Source: Arthrobacter sp. 18067 (GTDB lineage: Bacteria > Actinomycetota > Actinomycetes > Actinomycetales > Micrococcaceae). From it: DNA of 64,000 nucleotides. The DNA lies in the NCBI RefSeq assembly GCF_902706295.1, contig NZ_CACSJJ010000010.1, positions 62,001-126,000 of the forward strand, written 5' to 3'. The translations under genes and the position numbers were made by a program. Under the pieces are notes generated by a model that made no database searches, was not told the DNA's origin, and saw only the letters and a list, made by a program, of their open reading frames with translations. Position 1 is the stretch's first letter. The number at the start of each line of letters is the position of its first letter. This document shows, one piece after another, positions 17,605 through 26,554 of this stretch.

Positions 17605-17624
17605 CCCGGGCAGGTCCTGCCGGG
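17605..17624. terminator. Hairpin behind the sigma/anti-sigma fusion gene
   Basis: CCCGGGCAGG and CCTGCCGGG pair to a GC-rich stem about 90 bp past the stop of the minus-strand sigma gene. A T-rich stretch follows only about 20 bases later in that direction, so it is a weak terminator candidate between the sigma gene and the surface-protein gene. Confidence 0.4.
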
Positions 17625-17714
17625 CGTGGAATGCCAACCGAAGGCTTACCAAAGGGCACGCTAAAGCCCGCTGGCGTAACTAAAGCGAGGTCAGCCGCAA
17701 AATGCAGAGAGCGC

Positions 17715-19319
17715 CTAGTGGAAGGTGTTGGTGAAGTTCTTGGTGACGACGCCCTGCCCGGTGAATCGGTAGTTCAACGTTCCGCTCTCAGCGGAGGCAG
17801 GCATGGCAATTCCCAGCGTGAACGCGAGGCCGTTATTGGCCAGGGAATCAGTGGTGCAACGAACCTGGCGGACACTCGAAGACTCGTTGGCGCATTTCCA
17901 TCCCGCTGGGGCAACCGTCTGTCCCGCCAGAAAAGTCGCTTGGTCCGGAATGATGAAGAGCACGTCACCGCTTGTCGGTACGCCCTCACCTTGAAGCGAG
18001 AACTCCACCTGCAGTTCCCGTTCCGTCGGAATCGGCCCCTCGGCGGCCGAGAATGTAGCGTCAACCGTTTGGGTCGAGGAAGCCGTGGACGCCAAAGCCG
18101 TGGCTGCCGGCGTCGACGTTACGGTCCCGGAGTCGACCACGACGGCACTCCGCGGCGACGGCGCCGCCGTAGGAATCACGACGGCGGGAAGCTGGGGTGC
18201 CGCTTCCACGGGAGGTCCCGATGCCGGTGCGGACGTTTGTGATTCGGAGGGACTAGGCGTCGCCGTGGGCGCCGCTTCCTTGGCCGGAGGGACGTCGGAC
18301 GTAGCCTCTGAAGTGGCGGTGGACTGCGAAGCCGGCTGAAGAAACCAAGCTAGCGCACCAGCCATCGCCACCACACCCAAGACAACGGCAGCGGTCAACT
18401 TCCATACTTTGCTAAGGCTGCGGAACCCGTGGCTGGCGACGTTGCCCGGTACAGCGTTTCCTGCGCCAGCGGCCGCGCCTGCTGCCGTTCCTCCGTAGCC
18501 AATGGCTGCAGCTACACCCGGGGTGAATGTGATCCCTGTGAGCAACGGGAACAGGATGGCGCGCATGCCGCCTTGGACGTCATTGAGTTCCAGCAACAAA
18601 GCCGTGCATTTGGCGCAGCCTTCCAGATGTTCGCCGACCTTTTCCTTCGACGTCCGCTTCAGCGCATTGCGGGCGTACTTCCCCAATTGGCTGGCATATT
18701 CGTCACAGGCTTCGTCAACCGTACCGCTGATGTGATGTTGCAGGTAAGCCTGGCGCAGGCCTTCCCTGGCCCTTAGCGCCAATGCCGAAACACCGTTGGG
18801 GGTAAGCCCCACAAAGGGAGCAGCCGCTGCGGGCTTCAGGCCTTCGATGTCCAAGTGCCAAAGAACGGCCTGCCAACGCTCAGGCAATGATTTGAAAGCC
18901 TTGGCCATAATGGTCGACTCAAGGTCGCTGAGGACGGGATCGTCATCCAAAACAGGCGTATCGAGAAGCGTGTCATCGTCTGCGGTCGGCATGCGGCGGG
19001 CCTTGCGGTTCCGATCGTGGGCGGTACGCCGCACAACTGTCAGGAGGTAGGACCGGAAAAACTCCTTAGGCCCCTTGCCTTCTGTCAGCAGTTGGAAGAT
19101 CGAGGCAAAAGCCTCGGCCACGACGTCATCGGCATCGCTGGGGTTGTCCGCCTGGGAGCGGGCCACATATTGGGCGACTTTCAAATGCCGCTCATAAAGC
19201 ACGTCGAACGCATTCGTGACACCCTGGCGCACCAAAGAAATGATCTGGGGATCGCTGCCGGTGGCCATCGCCAAAGTTGGTGACTCCCCGTCGGCGCCTA
19301 CCGCAAATACTTGATCCAT
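17715..19319 (-). CDS. ECF sigma factor fused to zinc anti-sigma domain, TM helix and extracytoplasmic domain (second copy)
   Basis: This 534-residue paralogue of the 4074-5765 product has sigma region 2 at about residues 25-105 and region 4 at 140-195 (LTPNGVSALALRAREGLR). The zinc anti-sigma motif uses C205, H231, C235 and C238 (HLEGCAKC), with a membrane helix at about 307-327, a Ser/Thr/Pro linker, and a C-terminal beta-domain with GWKC and VRC cysteines like DUF11 domains. The frame is open back to 19577, but that part overlaps the divergent gene; ATG 19319 is preferred (ATG 19268 possible). It lies immediately upstream of, and in the same direction as, the surface-protein gene. It probably senses an envelope signal and drives that gene (inference). 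Confidence 0.82.
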   Translation of the reverse strand: MDQVFAVGADGESPTLAMATGSDPQIISLVRQGVTNAFDVLYERHLKVAQYVARSQADNPSDADDVVAEAFASIFQLLTEGKGPKEFFRSYLLTVVRRTAHDRNRKARRMPTADDDTLLDTPVLDDDPVLSDLESTIMAKAFKSLPERWQAVLWHLDIEGLKPAAAAPFVGLTPNGVSALALRAREGLRQAYLQHHISGTVDEACDEYASQLGKYARNALKRTSKEKVGEHLEGCAKCTALLLELNDVQGGMRAILFPLLTGITFTPGVAAAIGYGGTAAGAAAGAGNAVPGNVASHGFRSLSKVWKLTAAVVLGVVAMAGALAWFLQPASQSTATSEATSDVPPAKEAAPTATPSPSESQTSAPASGPPVEAAPQLPAVVIPTAAPSPRSAVVVDSGTVTSTPAATALASTASSTQTVDATFSAAEGPIPTERELQVEFSLQGEGVPTSGDVLFIIPDQATFLAGQTVAPAGWKCANESSSVRQVRCTTDSLANNGLAFTLGIAMPASAESGTLNYRFTGQGVVTKNFTNTFH

Positions 19320-19464
19320 AAACAATAGTGTGACATCAGAAGTCGTTTGACTTGAATCGGGTGTCCCCCGCCTGTAGAGAACTCCTCTTTTCGCATCACG
19401 ATTCCGCCTCCCGCCCCACGTATATGACGTGACCTTCCAACCCCCAGGTGCGAATCGAGGAACA

Positions 19465-20046
19465 ATGGACATCCAGCGCCCCCGCCCCTTCCTGAAGCTG
19501 ATGCGTGCCATCCACAAGGACGCAGCGCAGCAACAAAACGCAATCGTTCGCGGATTGCCGCCACGCCGTTCGGCCATGCTCGCCAGGAAGAAGAATGCGG
19601 GACATGTTGCTCTGGTCTATGGAGCTGACAGGTCCGTGGCCATTCCGGGCGATACCGTCATCTTCACCGCGTGGATCACCAACGACTCCGCAAGCCACCT
19701 TCGCGACGTGACGCTGGTACCCCGTTCCTTCACCAACGAGGGCATGGAGATGTTGTCCTACACAGCAGAACCCGTCGAGCGTGACCTGCGAATCCGCCTC
19801 CTGGCTCCCGGCCAATCCGTGATGCGGAGCTTTTCCTACCTGGTCACGGACGCCGACCACATCCATGGCGGCTGCCTGGTCAGCGCAATGCAGGTCCGCG
19901 CGACATGCCGCGGCCGGGTAATTTCCGATGAGCACGACGCGATAGTCTCCCTCAGCGGTACACGGAAGGACTGGCCGTTCCCGTTCGACAGGGCCGAACA
20001 GCCGCGAAGGCGCAGGAAGGACGCCGGGCGGCCGGTGCCCGCTTAG
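19465..20046 (+). CDS. Hypothetical protein with DUF11-like beta-domain, no signal peptide
   Basis: This 193-residue protein starts at ATG 19465 behind CGAGG (5-bp spacing). The N-terminus is basic and helical. From about residue 47 the sequence HVALVYGADRSVAIPGDTVIFTAWITNDSASHLRDVTLVP has the shape of a DUF11/Ig-like repeat, as in the external parts of the neighbouring proteins. No signal peptide or membrane helix is visible, which is odd for this fold. It is divergent from the sigma/anti-sigma gene with a 145-bp shared upstream region, so it may belong to the same regulon. The C-terminus is very basic (RRRRKDAGR). Confidence 0.6.
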   Translation: MDIQRPRPFLKLMRAIHKDAAQQQNAIVRGLPPRRSAMLARKKNAGHVALVYGADRSVAIPGDTVIFTAWITNDSASHLRDVTLVPRSFTNEGMEMLSYTAEPVERDLRIRLLAPGQSVMRSFSYLVTDADHIHGGCLVSAMQVRATCRGRVISDEHDAIVSLSGTRKDWPFPFDRAEQPRRRRKDAGRPVPA

Positions 20047-20049
20047 GCC

Positions 20050-20406
20050 CTACTCGTTGTCCGGTTCGCCCACCGGTTTCTCCGCGGGCCAGTCGACATC
20101 CTGCTCGTATCCTTCATGTTTTTTCAGGTACGCAGCGATGTACGGGCAATGCGGAATGATGCGCTTGCCGGCCGCCACCACATCGTCCAAAGCAAAATGG
20201 GCCAGCACCTTGGCCAGGCCTTGGCCATTGAACTGGGGCTTCGTTTCGGTATGGATGAAGTCGATGTGACCGGGCCGGTCCAGGAACTGTGAAATCACGG
20301 CCAGTTCGCCGTCTACGTGCAGCTCATAGCGGTGGAACTTGTCATTGCGCACCGTAGTGACGCCAGGGCGAAAAGACTCTGCCAGTGAATCCGTGTACTC
20401 GGTCAT
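20050..20406 (-). CDS. Short GNAT-family (YjdJ-type) N-acetyltransferase
   Basis: This 118-residue minimal acetyltransferase of the YidJ/YjdJ type (COG2388) has IDFIHTETKPQFNGQGLAKVL (acetyl-CoA loop near residues 48-68) and the family signature IIPHCPYIAAYLKKHEGY. The acceptor is unknown. It is coupled to the upstream acyltransferase gene by an ATGA overlap and ends 3 bp from the convergent 19465-20046 gene. Confidence 0.85.
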   Translation of the reverse strand: MTEYTDSLAESFRPGVTTVRNDKFHRYELHVDGELAVISQFLDRPGHIDFIHTETKPQFNGQGLAKVLAHFALDDVVAAGKRIIPHCPYIAAYLKKHEGYEQDVDWPAEKPVGEPDNE

Positions 20407-21761
20407 GGTTCGAGATTGGCACTTAAACCTGGCTCTGGCAACGTGGGCGACCGACCTTCCCGACGCTCCAGGACATTACCTACGGGCGGTGGCGGCAGCA
20501 CCGGCGTCGGAACCCTGCCAAGCAAAAGAACTGAAAGGGCAAAGCATGCCGCTCCCCCACCCAACAGAGCCAGCGTCAAACCGTTGAACGCTGCGTCCGC
20601 CACTGGAATCAAGACCACGACGGCGGCCGTCACCACAGCGGTACGCGAGGGACCACGGGCGTGGCTGGCCGCCGTCGGACGGTTCTCAAGGCGGCCAAAA
20701 AGCCACACCACCGGAACGAGCAGGCTCACGACAGCGAAAAAGACGGGAATTCGCGCCCACCACCACTCTGCGGTCCCGGCCAGGGGTTTGGGTAGGTCGG
20801 TGAGCAACAGCAGCCCTGACATACCTACCAGCAGCGGCAGATGCCACAGGTAAACGGTCATGGATCGGCGCCCCACGACAGCAATCGTCGACTGGATCCA
20901 GCGAACTCCCGCAAGCCATCCAATGCCGTTTCGCAGCAGTTGGAGTGTTGCGGCCTGCGAGATGCCCAGCAACAGCAGGCACAGGTTGGGCGGGTTGATA
21001 TTGACCACCATGTTCCCGGGATAAACAGCCACGCCAGTCACGAGTCCCAGGAGCAAGTTGCTGGAAACAACGGCACCAACCAGCCAAGTGCGGCTGCGCT
21101 GTTCGAAGAAGCCGTCGGCCATGAGGAATCCCAACTGCTGGACCGCGCACCACACGAAGATCAGATTGGTGAACGCGATCACGGGGAGAGCGCCGCGAAG
21201 GGAATCGACGGTGACAATCAGTACCACCAAAGCCGCCAGAGTCAGCAATGGTGCGCGTTGGTGAAACCGGGCCATGAGGGGAATGCTGAGCTGCGCGGTC
21301 AGATAGGCGGCCAGGAACCACAAGGGCATGGCCGCGCCGGCGGTCATGAGCTGGATGACTTGGGGATGGACACCAAGCAGCAGCGCCACCCACAGCCCTC
21401 CCCACATGAAAGCGAGCAGTGCCATGGCCGGGCGGACCAGGCGCAGGAGCCTGAGCTGGGCGAAGTCGAACCCGGTACCGCCGCGAGCCTTCAACCGCCG
21501 CCACGACTGCAGCCCGGTCACACCGCCAAGGACAAAGAACAACGGAACGATCATGAGCGCCCAGGCAACGGGAACAAACCAGCCTTGATCCATGAGCACG
21601 TTCTCCGTGGTGACCGTCCCGTCCTTGTGTAAAGCAGAACTGACCATCATGCAATGGCATGCCACCACCACCAGCAGGCAGGTGAAGCGGACAAGATCGA
21701 TCGCCGGATCCCTTCGCGCAGCCGTTATTGCGTTGACCGCAGGATACGTGTCCCTCTCCAT
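20403..21761 (-). CDS. Acyltransferase-3 family multispanning membrane protein
   Basis: This 452-residue integral membrane protein has about eleven hydrophobic segments. The N-terminal block DPAIDLVRFTCLLVVVACHC carries the R and H of the acyltransferase-3 family (usually RxxDxxR...H), and LWFLAAYLT and MTVYLWHLPLL are further family blocks. Such enzymes O-acetylate exported sugars, peptidoglycan or lipids. The Pro-rich C-terminal tail is probably cytoplasmic. GTAGGGAG precedes the ATG. The acceptor is not predictable from the neighbours. Confidence 0.8.
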   Translation of the reverse strand: MERDTYPAVNAITAARRDPAIDLVRFTCLLVVVACHCMMVSSALHKDGTVTTENVLMDQGWFVPVAWALMIVPLFFVLGGVTGLQSWRRLKARGGTGFDFAQLRLLRLVRPAMALLAFMWGGLWVALLLGVHPQVIQLMTAGAAMPLWFLAAYLTAQLSIPLMARFHQRAPLLTLAALVVLIVTVDSLRGALPVIAFTNLIFVWCAVQQLGFLMADGFFEQRSRTWLVGAVVSSNLLLGLVTGVAVYPGNMVVNINPPNLCLLLLGISQAATLQLLRNGIGWLAGVRWIQSTIAVVGRRSMTVYLWHLPLLVGMSGLLLLTDLPKPLAGTAEWWWARIPVFFAVVSLLVPVVWLFGRLENRPTAASHARGPSRTAVVTAAVVVLIPVADAAFNGLTLALLGGGAACFALSVLLLGRVPTPVLPPPPVGNVLERREGRSPTLPEPGLSANLEP

Positions 21762-21842
21762 GGCTCTCCCTACGAGGCACGCACCTGCGTGCTGACTCCA
21801 TTGTCCGCCCGGGCGGGGGCCGGAGCCAGCAGGCGGGCCAGG

Positions 21843-23072
21843 CTAGTCCCGCCCACCCCGGAGCAGCCGCCTCCTCTGTTCCGGGTCTCGGGCTGCTGCG
21901 CATGCCGCTGCCGCCAACCCGAACGATCCTTCCAAAACAGCCGTGTCCGCTCCTGCCGTTGCACCGAATGCGGCGAACTCCGCGGTGTGGTGGGCGGCGC
22001 CACGCACGTCATAGCCGACAACGGGGTGGATGGATGGCACCACTTGCGAGACATTGCCCATGTCCGTGGAAGCCACAGGATCTGCGTTGAAGGAAACGTC
22101 CCTGCCCTTGTCCTGCATCGCTTCCCGGTAGGCCTGGGACAGGAACGGGTCCTGTTGCAACTCGGCATAATCGTTGCCCTTCGGGGTCACGTGCAGGGTG
22201 CAACCGCTCGCGAGGGCGCCGGCTTCCAGGCAGCGCCGGACCTTGTCCTGGATCAGACGCAGCTGGTCGATTCCGGGAGCCCGCATTTCCACACTCGCCC
22301 GTGCACGCTCGGGAATGACGTTGACGGCGCTGCCACCCTCGGTGACGATAAGGGACACGATCGATCCGGCCGGGAGTTGCTGCCTCGCCAAAGCAATGGC
22401 CAACTGTGCGACCACCAGCGCGTCCAAAGCGTTGACCCCTTCAGAAGGTGCTGCTGCCGCGTGTGCCGGGCGCCCTTCGAAAAGCACCTCCCACATGGAC
22501 ATCGCCAACGAGGAGCCCCCCACTACATCCGCAGCGCCGGCGTGGACCATCATGGCGAGCGATACGTCGTCGAAGAAGCCTTCCTCGATCAGGTCCACTT
22601 TGCCTCCGGTGGTCTCTTCCGCCGGCGTCCCCAGCACCTTGACGGTGATGTCCAGCTCCCGGGCCACAGCGGCCAGTGCCAAGGCTGTCCCCACCGCACT
22701 GGCCGCGTTGACGTTGTGGCCGCAGGCATGCCCGATGTCCGGCAAGGCGTCGTATTCAACACAGAGCGCCACCACCAGTTCACCGGTGCCGTATCTCGCG
22801 CTGAAGGCCGTCTGCTGCGCCGGCTGCGCTTCATCGAAAGTGAACCCGGCTTTTCGGAGCAACGTTTGAACGCGTTTGACGGCGCGGAACTCCTCCCCAC
22901 CAAGCTCCGGATCAGCGTGGATGGCGTGGCTGAGGTCCAGAATTTCCGTCATCCAACGCTGCACTGCGCTGTCCAGCGTGGCGTGAAGGCTGTCCCGCGT
23001 GGCGTGAAGGTCGCGTTGGGAAGCAATCACGACGGCGGACCCCCGGGTCCCGCTTTCAACCCCGGCGGTCAT
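21843..23072 (-). CDS. M20-family amidohydrolase
   Basis: This 409-residue protein of the M20D amidohydrolase/carboxypeptidase group has metal-site motifs EYDALPDIGHACGHN (about residues 109-123) and the catalytic GTPAEE, with dimerisation-domain block SMWEVLFEGRPAHAAAAPSEGVNALDA. The family hydrolyses N-acyl amino acids, indole-acetyl amino acids, p-aminobenzoyl-glutamate and similar amides. The N-terminus contains a short repeat (DLHATRDSLHATLDSA). It overlaps the upstream MFS gene by 4 bp, so it probably hydrolyses the imported amide. Confidence 0.87.
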   Translation of the reverse strand: MTAGVESGTRGSAVVIASQRDLHATRDSLHATLDSAVQRWMTEILDLSHAIHADPELGGEEFRAVKRVQTLLRKAGFTFDEAQPAQQTAFSARYGTGELVVALCVEYDALPDIGHACGHNVNAASAVGTALALAAVARELDITVKVLGTPAEETTGGKVDLIEEGFFDDVSLAMMVHAGAADVVGGSSLAMSMWEVLFEGRPAHAAAAPSEGVNALDALVVAQLAIALARQQLPAGSIVSLIVTEGGSAVNVIPERARASVEMRAPGIDQLRLIQDKVRRCLEAGALASGCTLHVTPKGNDYAELQQDPFLSQAYREAMQDKGRDVSFNADPVASTDMGNVSQVVPSIHPVVGYDVRGAAHHTAEFAAFGATAGADTAVLEGSFGLAAAACAAARDPEQRRRLLRGGRD

Positions 23073-24487
23073 GCCGTCACCCCAGCGGGCTGTCGCTTCG
23101 GGTAGCGGGCGCTGGCCGCTGCAGCAACCAGTGCCGCGAACGCCAGGGTTCCCCAGATGGTCAACAACCCGGTTTCGGTGATGCGGCCGGACTCGACGGA
23201 CGCTGATGACAATAGTTTGACTACTGCCGCTCCCACCGCGATGCCTACTGACAATGCCAGCTCGTTGAGCCCCGCGGCCGTTGACGTTTCCTCCAAGGCA
23301 ACGCCCTCCACCGACAGGGAGCGGGTTCCCGCCTGGTACATCCCCAGGCTCAGGTTGAACATCGCGAAGCCGAGGCAGTAGCCGGCAAAGGAACCATGGG
23401 CGAGCATCATGACCAGGAATCCGCCTGCGAGCATGACGCCGGCAAGAACGAGCGTGGCCCGCTCACCGAAACGCCGCAAGGCCCGTGCTGTCAGTAATGA
23501 GGACACCAGCGAAAGAACGGAAGCCAAGGCCAGGACGATCGCAATCATCAGGGGGCTGAGGCCAAACCCATAGCCGGTCTTGTCCGGGTTGGAGTGCAGG
23601 AAGATACCGTTGGTGCCGAAGTAGCTGATGGAGGCAAAGCCGAAGAAGAACGTTGCCAGGGAAATGACCCGGATCCGCGGATTGGCGAGCATGCGCAAGT
23701 CCATGAACCGACTGCCGGCACCGCCGCTGTAATCGCGTTTGGCCCAATAGGCCAGCAGTGCGAGTCCCAGCAAACCGGCCCCCAGCGTGCGGGCGTCCAG
23801 CCATCCCCATTCCGGTGCCATGGAGAGCGCCACAACAAAGGCGATGAGACCGAGCGAGCACGCCAACAGCGGGGCCAGGGCGATGCCCTCACGAGTCGGG
23901 ATCCCGGCGTCGGGCAGTAAGAAGGAACAAACCAAGGCGATCACCGCGAATGGCACAGCGACCCAGAACCCCAAGGTGGGATCCGTGACGCCCACGATCC
24001 CGGCGAGCAAGCCACCGGCACCCACCATGATCATGAGCATGCCGATCATGACGCTGACACCCGTGCGGGTATCAGCGTGGCTGGTAACGCGGAGGATTCC
24101 CATCATCAGGGGGATGAAGCCCACCACGCAGGTGAGCATGACAACGCCCAGGGTCACCGTCCACAGCGATGGCCACAACGCCATGAGCAGCACGCCGACA
24201 GTCACCACACCGGTGGACCACCGCAGCACAAGACGGTAACCGTAGCTGTCGCCGAGCCTCGAAATGATGGGGGTCAGGACCGCGAAACTGACGTTGGAGA
24301 TGAGGAAAATGCCGTTGATGGTGGGGTCGTCAATCTCGAAGACCGGTCCCAGCGCAGGCAGGATGGGGTTCAAGTACCCCTGGGTGACGCCACTGAGCGA
24401 CTCGATGAGCGCCATTGCCAGGATCATGCCCGCTATGGCCCTGCGGGTGGTGGCCGCTGCCGCAGGAGATGCTGTGTTGCTTGCCAT
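23069..24487 (-). CDS. MFS transporter
   Basis: This 472-residue major facilitator has 12-14 predicted helices and a DHA2-like MFS signature RLGDSYGYRLVLRWSTGV after helix 2. It is the first gene of an operon with the M20 amidohydrolase; RBS-like AAGGAAAC precedes the ATG. Import of an amide or peptide, or export of the hydrolysis product, is inferred from the pairing. The divergent Lrp-type regulator is a likely controller of the 126-bp shared region. Confidence 0.85.
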   Translation of the reverse strand: MASNTASPAAAATTRRAIAGMILAMALIESLSGVTQGYLNPILPALGPVFEIDDPTINGIFLISNVSFAVLTPIISRLGDSYGYRLVLRWSTGVVTVGVLLMALWPSLWTVTLGVVMLTCVVGFIPLMMGILRVTSHADTRTGVSVMIGMLMIMVGAGGLLAGIVGVTDPTLGFWVAVPFAVIALVCSFLLPDAGIPTREGIALAPLLACSLGLIAFVVALSMAPEWGWLDARTLGAGLLGLALLAYWAKRDYSGGAGSRFMDLRMLANPRIRVISLATFFFGFASISYFGTNGIFLHSNPDKTGYGFGLSPLMIAIVLALASVLSLVSSLLTARALRRFGERATLVLAGVMLAGGFLVMMLAHGSFAGYCLGFAMFNLSLGMYQAGTRSLSVEGVALEETSTAAGLNELALSVGIAVGAAVVKLLSSASVESGRITETGLLTIWGTLAFAALVAAAASARYPKRQPAGVTA

Positions 24488-24613
24488 GTGTTTCCTTGGA
24501 TGTTGTGCCGGTTGATTCGACCGGATTCGCCTGTGGTGATGCGAGTCACAACGTTAGGGTGGTCAATTACACTGAGCTCCAGATTGTTCGAAACCAACAC
24601 AAGGCAGCGAATA

Positions 24614-25633
24614 TTGAACGAATCATCCATCATCACCGAGTTGGACCTGGAAATCCTCAATGCACTCCAGATCAATCCGCGGGCGGAATGGAGCCGGGTG
24701 GCGGATGCGCTGGGGTTGTCCGGCCCAACCGTCGCGCGGCGCTGGCAAGGCCTGGCGGAGAGCCGGCTGGCATGGATTACGCCGTCCCCCGGCCAGCGCT
24801 ACCTCAACGCAGGTTGGTCCGCTTTCATCCAACTCTCGTCGCTGCCTGGCGAAACCGAGGCTCTGATTCAACGGCTGTGCGCGGAGCCCGCCTTCGGCAC
24901 GGTGTCGATGGTCACGGGCTCGCACGATGTGTTCATTGATTGCTTCGCGGCGAGCCACGACGAACTGATGGACATTGTCACGGACTCCTTTCCGAAGCTT
25001 CCGGGCGTCACGCACCGCGAGGTCGTTTTCGTCACCAAGCTGTACCGGCAGGCCTCTGAATGGCGCAGTGGGACGCTGGAACCCGCTCGCGCTCGACAGG
25101 TCTCGTCGCAGTCCAAGGCCGCGCCCGCAGGCTACTCACTCGATCGATTGGACGCCGCACTGCTGGAGGAACTCGCCAACGACGGCCGCGCCAGTTGGGC
25201 TGATCTGGGCACCGCCTGTGGCGTTTCACCGCAAACAGCACGACGCCGGGTGGAGCGGTTTCTGGCGTCCGGCTACGTCACGCTGAGGTGCGATGCCTCT
25301 ACTGCAGCGAACAGAGGCCTGCGGGAGGTCACGCTCATGCTCAACATCCCGGCGCAATTCGTTGACGACATTGGCCGCTACTTCGCGGCACAAAGCAACT
25401 GTCGCCTCTGTGCCCAAGTGCTGGGCACGCAGAACCTGGTGGTCACGTTGTGGGTGCGAGACTACTTGGAGGCCCAGGCGTTTGAACGGGAACTGGCAGA
25501 GCGCGCACCGGGCAGCACAGTGATCTCCCGGCAGGCCGTCGTCCGTACCTACAAACGATTGGGCCACGTGCTTGACGGGAGCGGACGCAGTCTGTCCGTG
25601 GTGCCCCTTCCGCTGTGGAGGGAAGCACCTTAA
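24614..25633 (+). CDS. Double-length Lrp/AsnC-type regulator
   Basis: This 339-residue protein is about twice the usual Lrp length. Two winged-helix segments occur, at residues about 8-55 (DLEILNALQINPRAEWSRVA) and 175-222 (RLDAALLEELANDGRASWAD), each followed by an AsnC-type ligand domain. It is thus two fused Lrp halves in one chain, a form known in Actinobacteria. The TTG at 24614 is chosen because AAGG lies 9 bp upstream and homology starts immediately; the frame is open much further back, through the opposite-strand MFS gene. Divergent from MFS/M20, it probably regulates them in response to an amino acid. Confidence 0.82.
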   Translation: MNESSIITELDLEILNALQINPRAEWSRVADALGLSGPTVARRWQGLAESRLAWITPSPGQRYLNAGWSAFIQLSSLPGETEALIQRLCAEPAFGTVSMVTGSHDVFIDCFAASHDELMDIVTDSFPKLPGVTHREVVFVTKLYRQASEWRSGTLEPARARQVSSQSKAAPAGYSLDRLDAALLEELANDGRASWADLGTACGVSPQTARRRVERFLASGYVTLRCDASTAANRGLREVTLMLNIPAQFVDDIGRYFAAQSNCRLCAQVLGTQNLVVTLWVRDYLEAQAFERELAERAPGSTVISRQAVVRTYKRLGHVLDGSGRSLSVVPLPLWREAP

Positions 25634-25696
25634 AGGAATCCACAAGTGGTGATTGGGGTCTGGACGGGGCGCAGAAACACCGGCAGGATCAGACGC

Positions 25697-26116
25697 ATGA
25701 CTACGTCCATTTTCGTAAACCTGCCCGTCAGCGACCTCGAGGCCTCCAAAGCCTTTTACACAGCACTTGGTTATTCCATCAACCCAAACTTCACCGACGA
25801 GACAGCCGCCTGCGTGGTCTTCAGCGACACCATTTACGCCATGCTCCTGACCCACGACAAATTCAGCCAATTCACCAAACAGCCCATCGCAGACACCAAG
25901 AACTCGACGGCGGCAATCGTCGCCCTCTCCGCCGACAGCCGCGAATCCGTGGACGCCCTGGCCAGCAAGGCGCTTGAGGCCGGCGGGTCCGAAACGTATG
26001 ACCCGCAGGATCTTGGCTTCATGTACAGCCGGGCATTCCGTGACCTGGACGGCCACCACTGGGAAGTCCTCTGGATGGACGAAGCCGCAGCGCAGGCTGG
26101 CCCGCCGGAGCACTAG
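25697..26116 (+). CDS. VOC-family (glyoxalase-like) protein
   Basis: This 139-residue protein (MTTSIFVNLPVSDLEASKAF...) belongs to the glyoxalase/bleomycin-resistance group with blocks AFYTALGY, ACVVFSDTIYAMLLTHDKF and the C-terminal FRDLDGHHWEVLWMD, whose glutamate is the usual metal ligand. The first strand has N instead of a histidine ligand, so metal binding may be incomplete. The function is unknown. The 3' end overlaps the convergent DUF1304 gene by 4 bp. Confidence 0.8.
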   Translation: MTTSIFVNLPVSDLEASKAFYTALGYSINPNFTDETAACVVFSDTIYAMLLTHDKFSQFTKQPIADTKNSTAAIVALSADSRESVDALASKALEAGGSETYDPQDLGFMYSRAFRDLDGHHWEVLWMDEAAAQAGPPEH

Positions 26117-26505
26117 CCCAGCGTTACCGCCAGCACCCCGAGCACGACCGCGAGCAGCGGAGTGGTGCCTTGTAGCGTCGCTGCACGGAGATACTTTTTG
26201 CCGCTCGCTGCGAGCACCAAGGCTGCCAGGAGCATTGAACCGCAGCTGCTGAAGACAAGGGTCCAGCCGACCTGGGGTGACCCAGCCCAGACGGCGATGA
26301 TGCCGATGAGTGCGCCGATGGCCAGGAACAGGTTGTAGAAGCCCTGGTTATAGGCAAGGGGTTTGGTGGTCTCGGCGTCAGCCTGCGAGGTGAGGCTGAA
26401 ACGCTTCCACGTGGCCGGTTTGGTCCAGGTGATGGACTCCATGGTGAAGATGTAAACGTGGAGCAGGGCGGCAATCAGGGCAAAAATCAGGGAGGCCAGG
26501 ATCAT
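26113..26505 (-). CDS. DUF1304 small membrane protein
   Basis: This 130-residue, four-helix membrane protein contains the DUF1304 hallmark HVYIFTMESITW near the N-terminus and NQGFYNLFLAIGA in helix 2. Function is unknown for the family. It is a monocistronic gene just downstream of the acid-sugar operon on the same strand, 49 bp after the aldolase stop; no evidence links it to that operon. Confidence 0.88.
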   Translation of the reverse strand: MILASLIFALIAALLHVYIFTMESITWTKPATWKRFSLTSQADAETTKPLAYNQGFYNLFLAIGALIGIIAVWAGSPQVGWTLVFSSCGSMLLAALVLAASGKKYLRAATLQGTTPLLAVVLGVLAVTLG

Positions 26506-26554
26506 GGTTTGATCCTAGCCTCCCTGATGTACTGTGCCGGTGATACGCCGGGGC

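Noticed and set aside
19320..19577. N-terminal extension of the second sigma/anti-sigma fusion
   Set aside because: It would overlap the divergent gene starting at 19465 and has no sigma homology; region 2 begins after ATG 19319.
24077..24613. N-terminal extension of the Lrp-type regulator
   Set aside because: The frame is open upstream, but this part lies opposite the MFS gene and encodes low-complexity sequence; homology and a ribosome site begin at TTG 24614.
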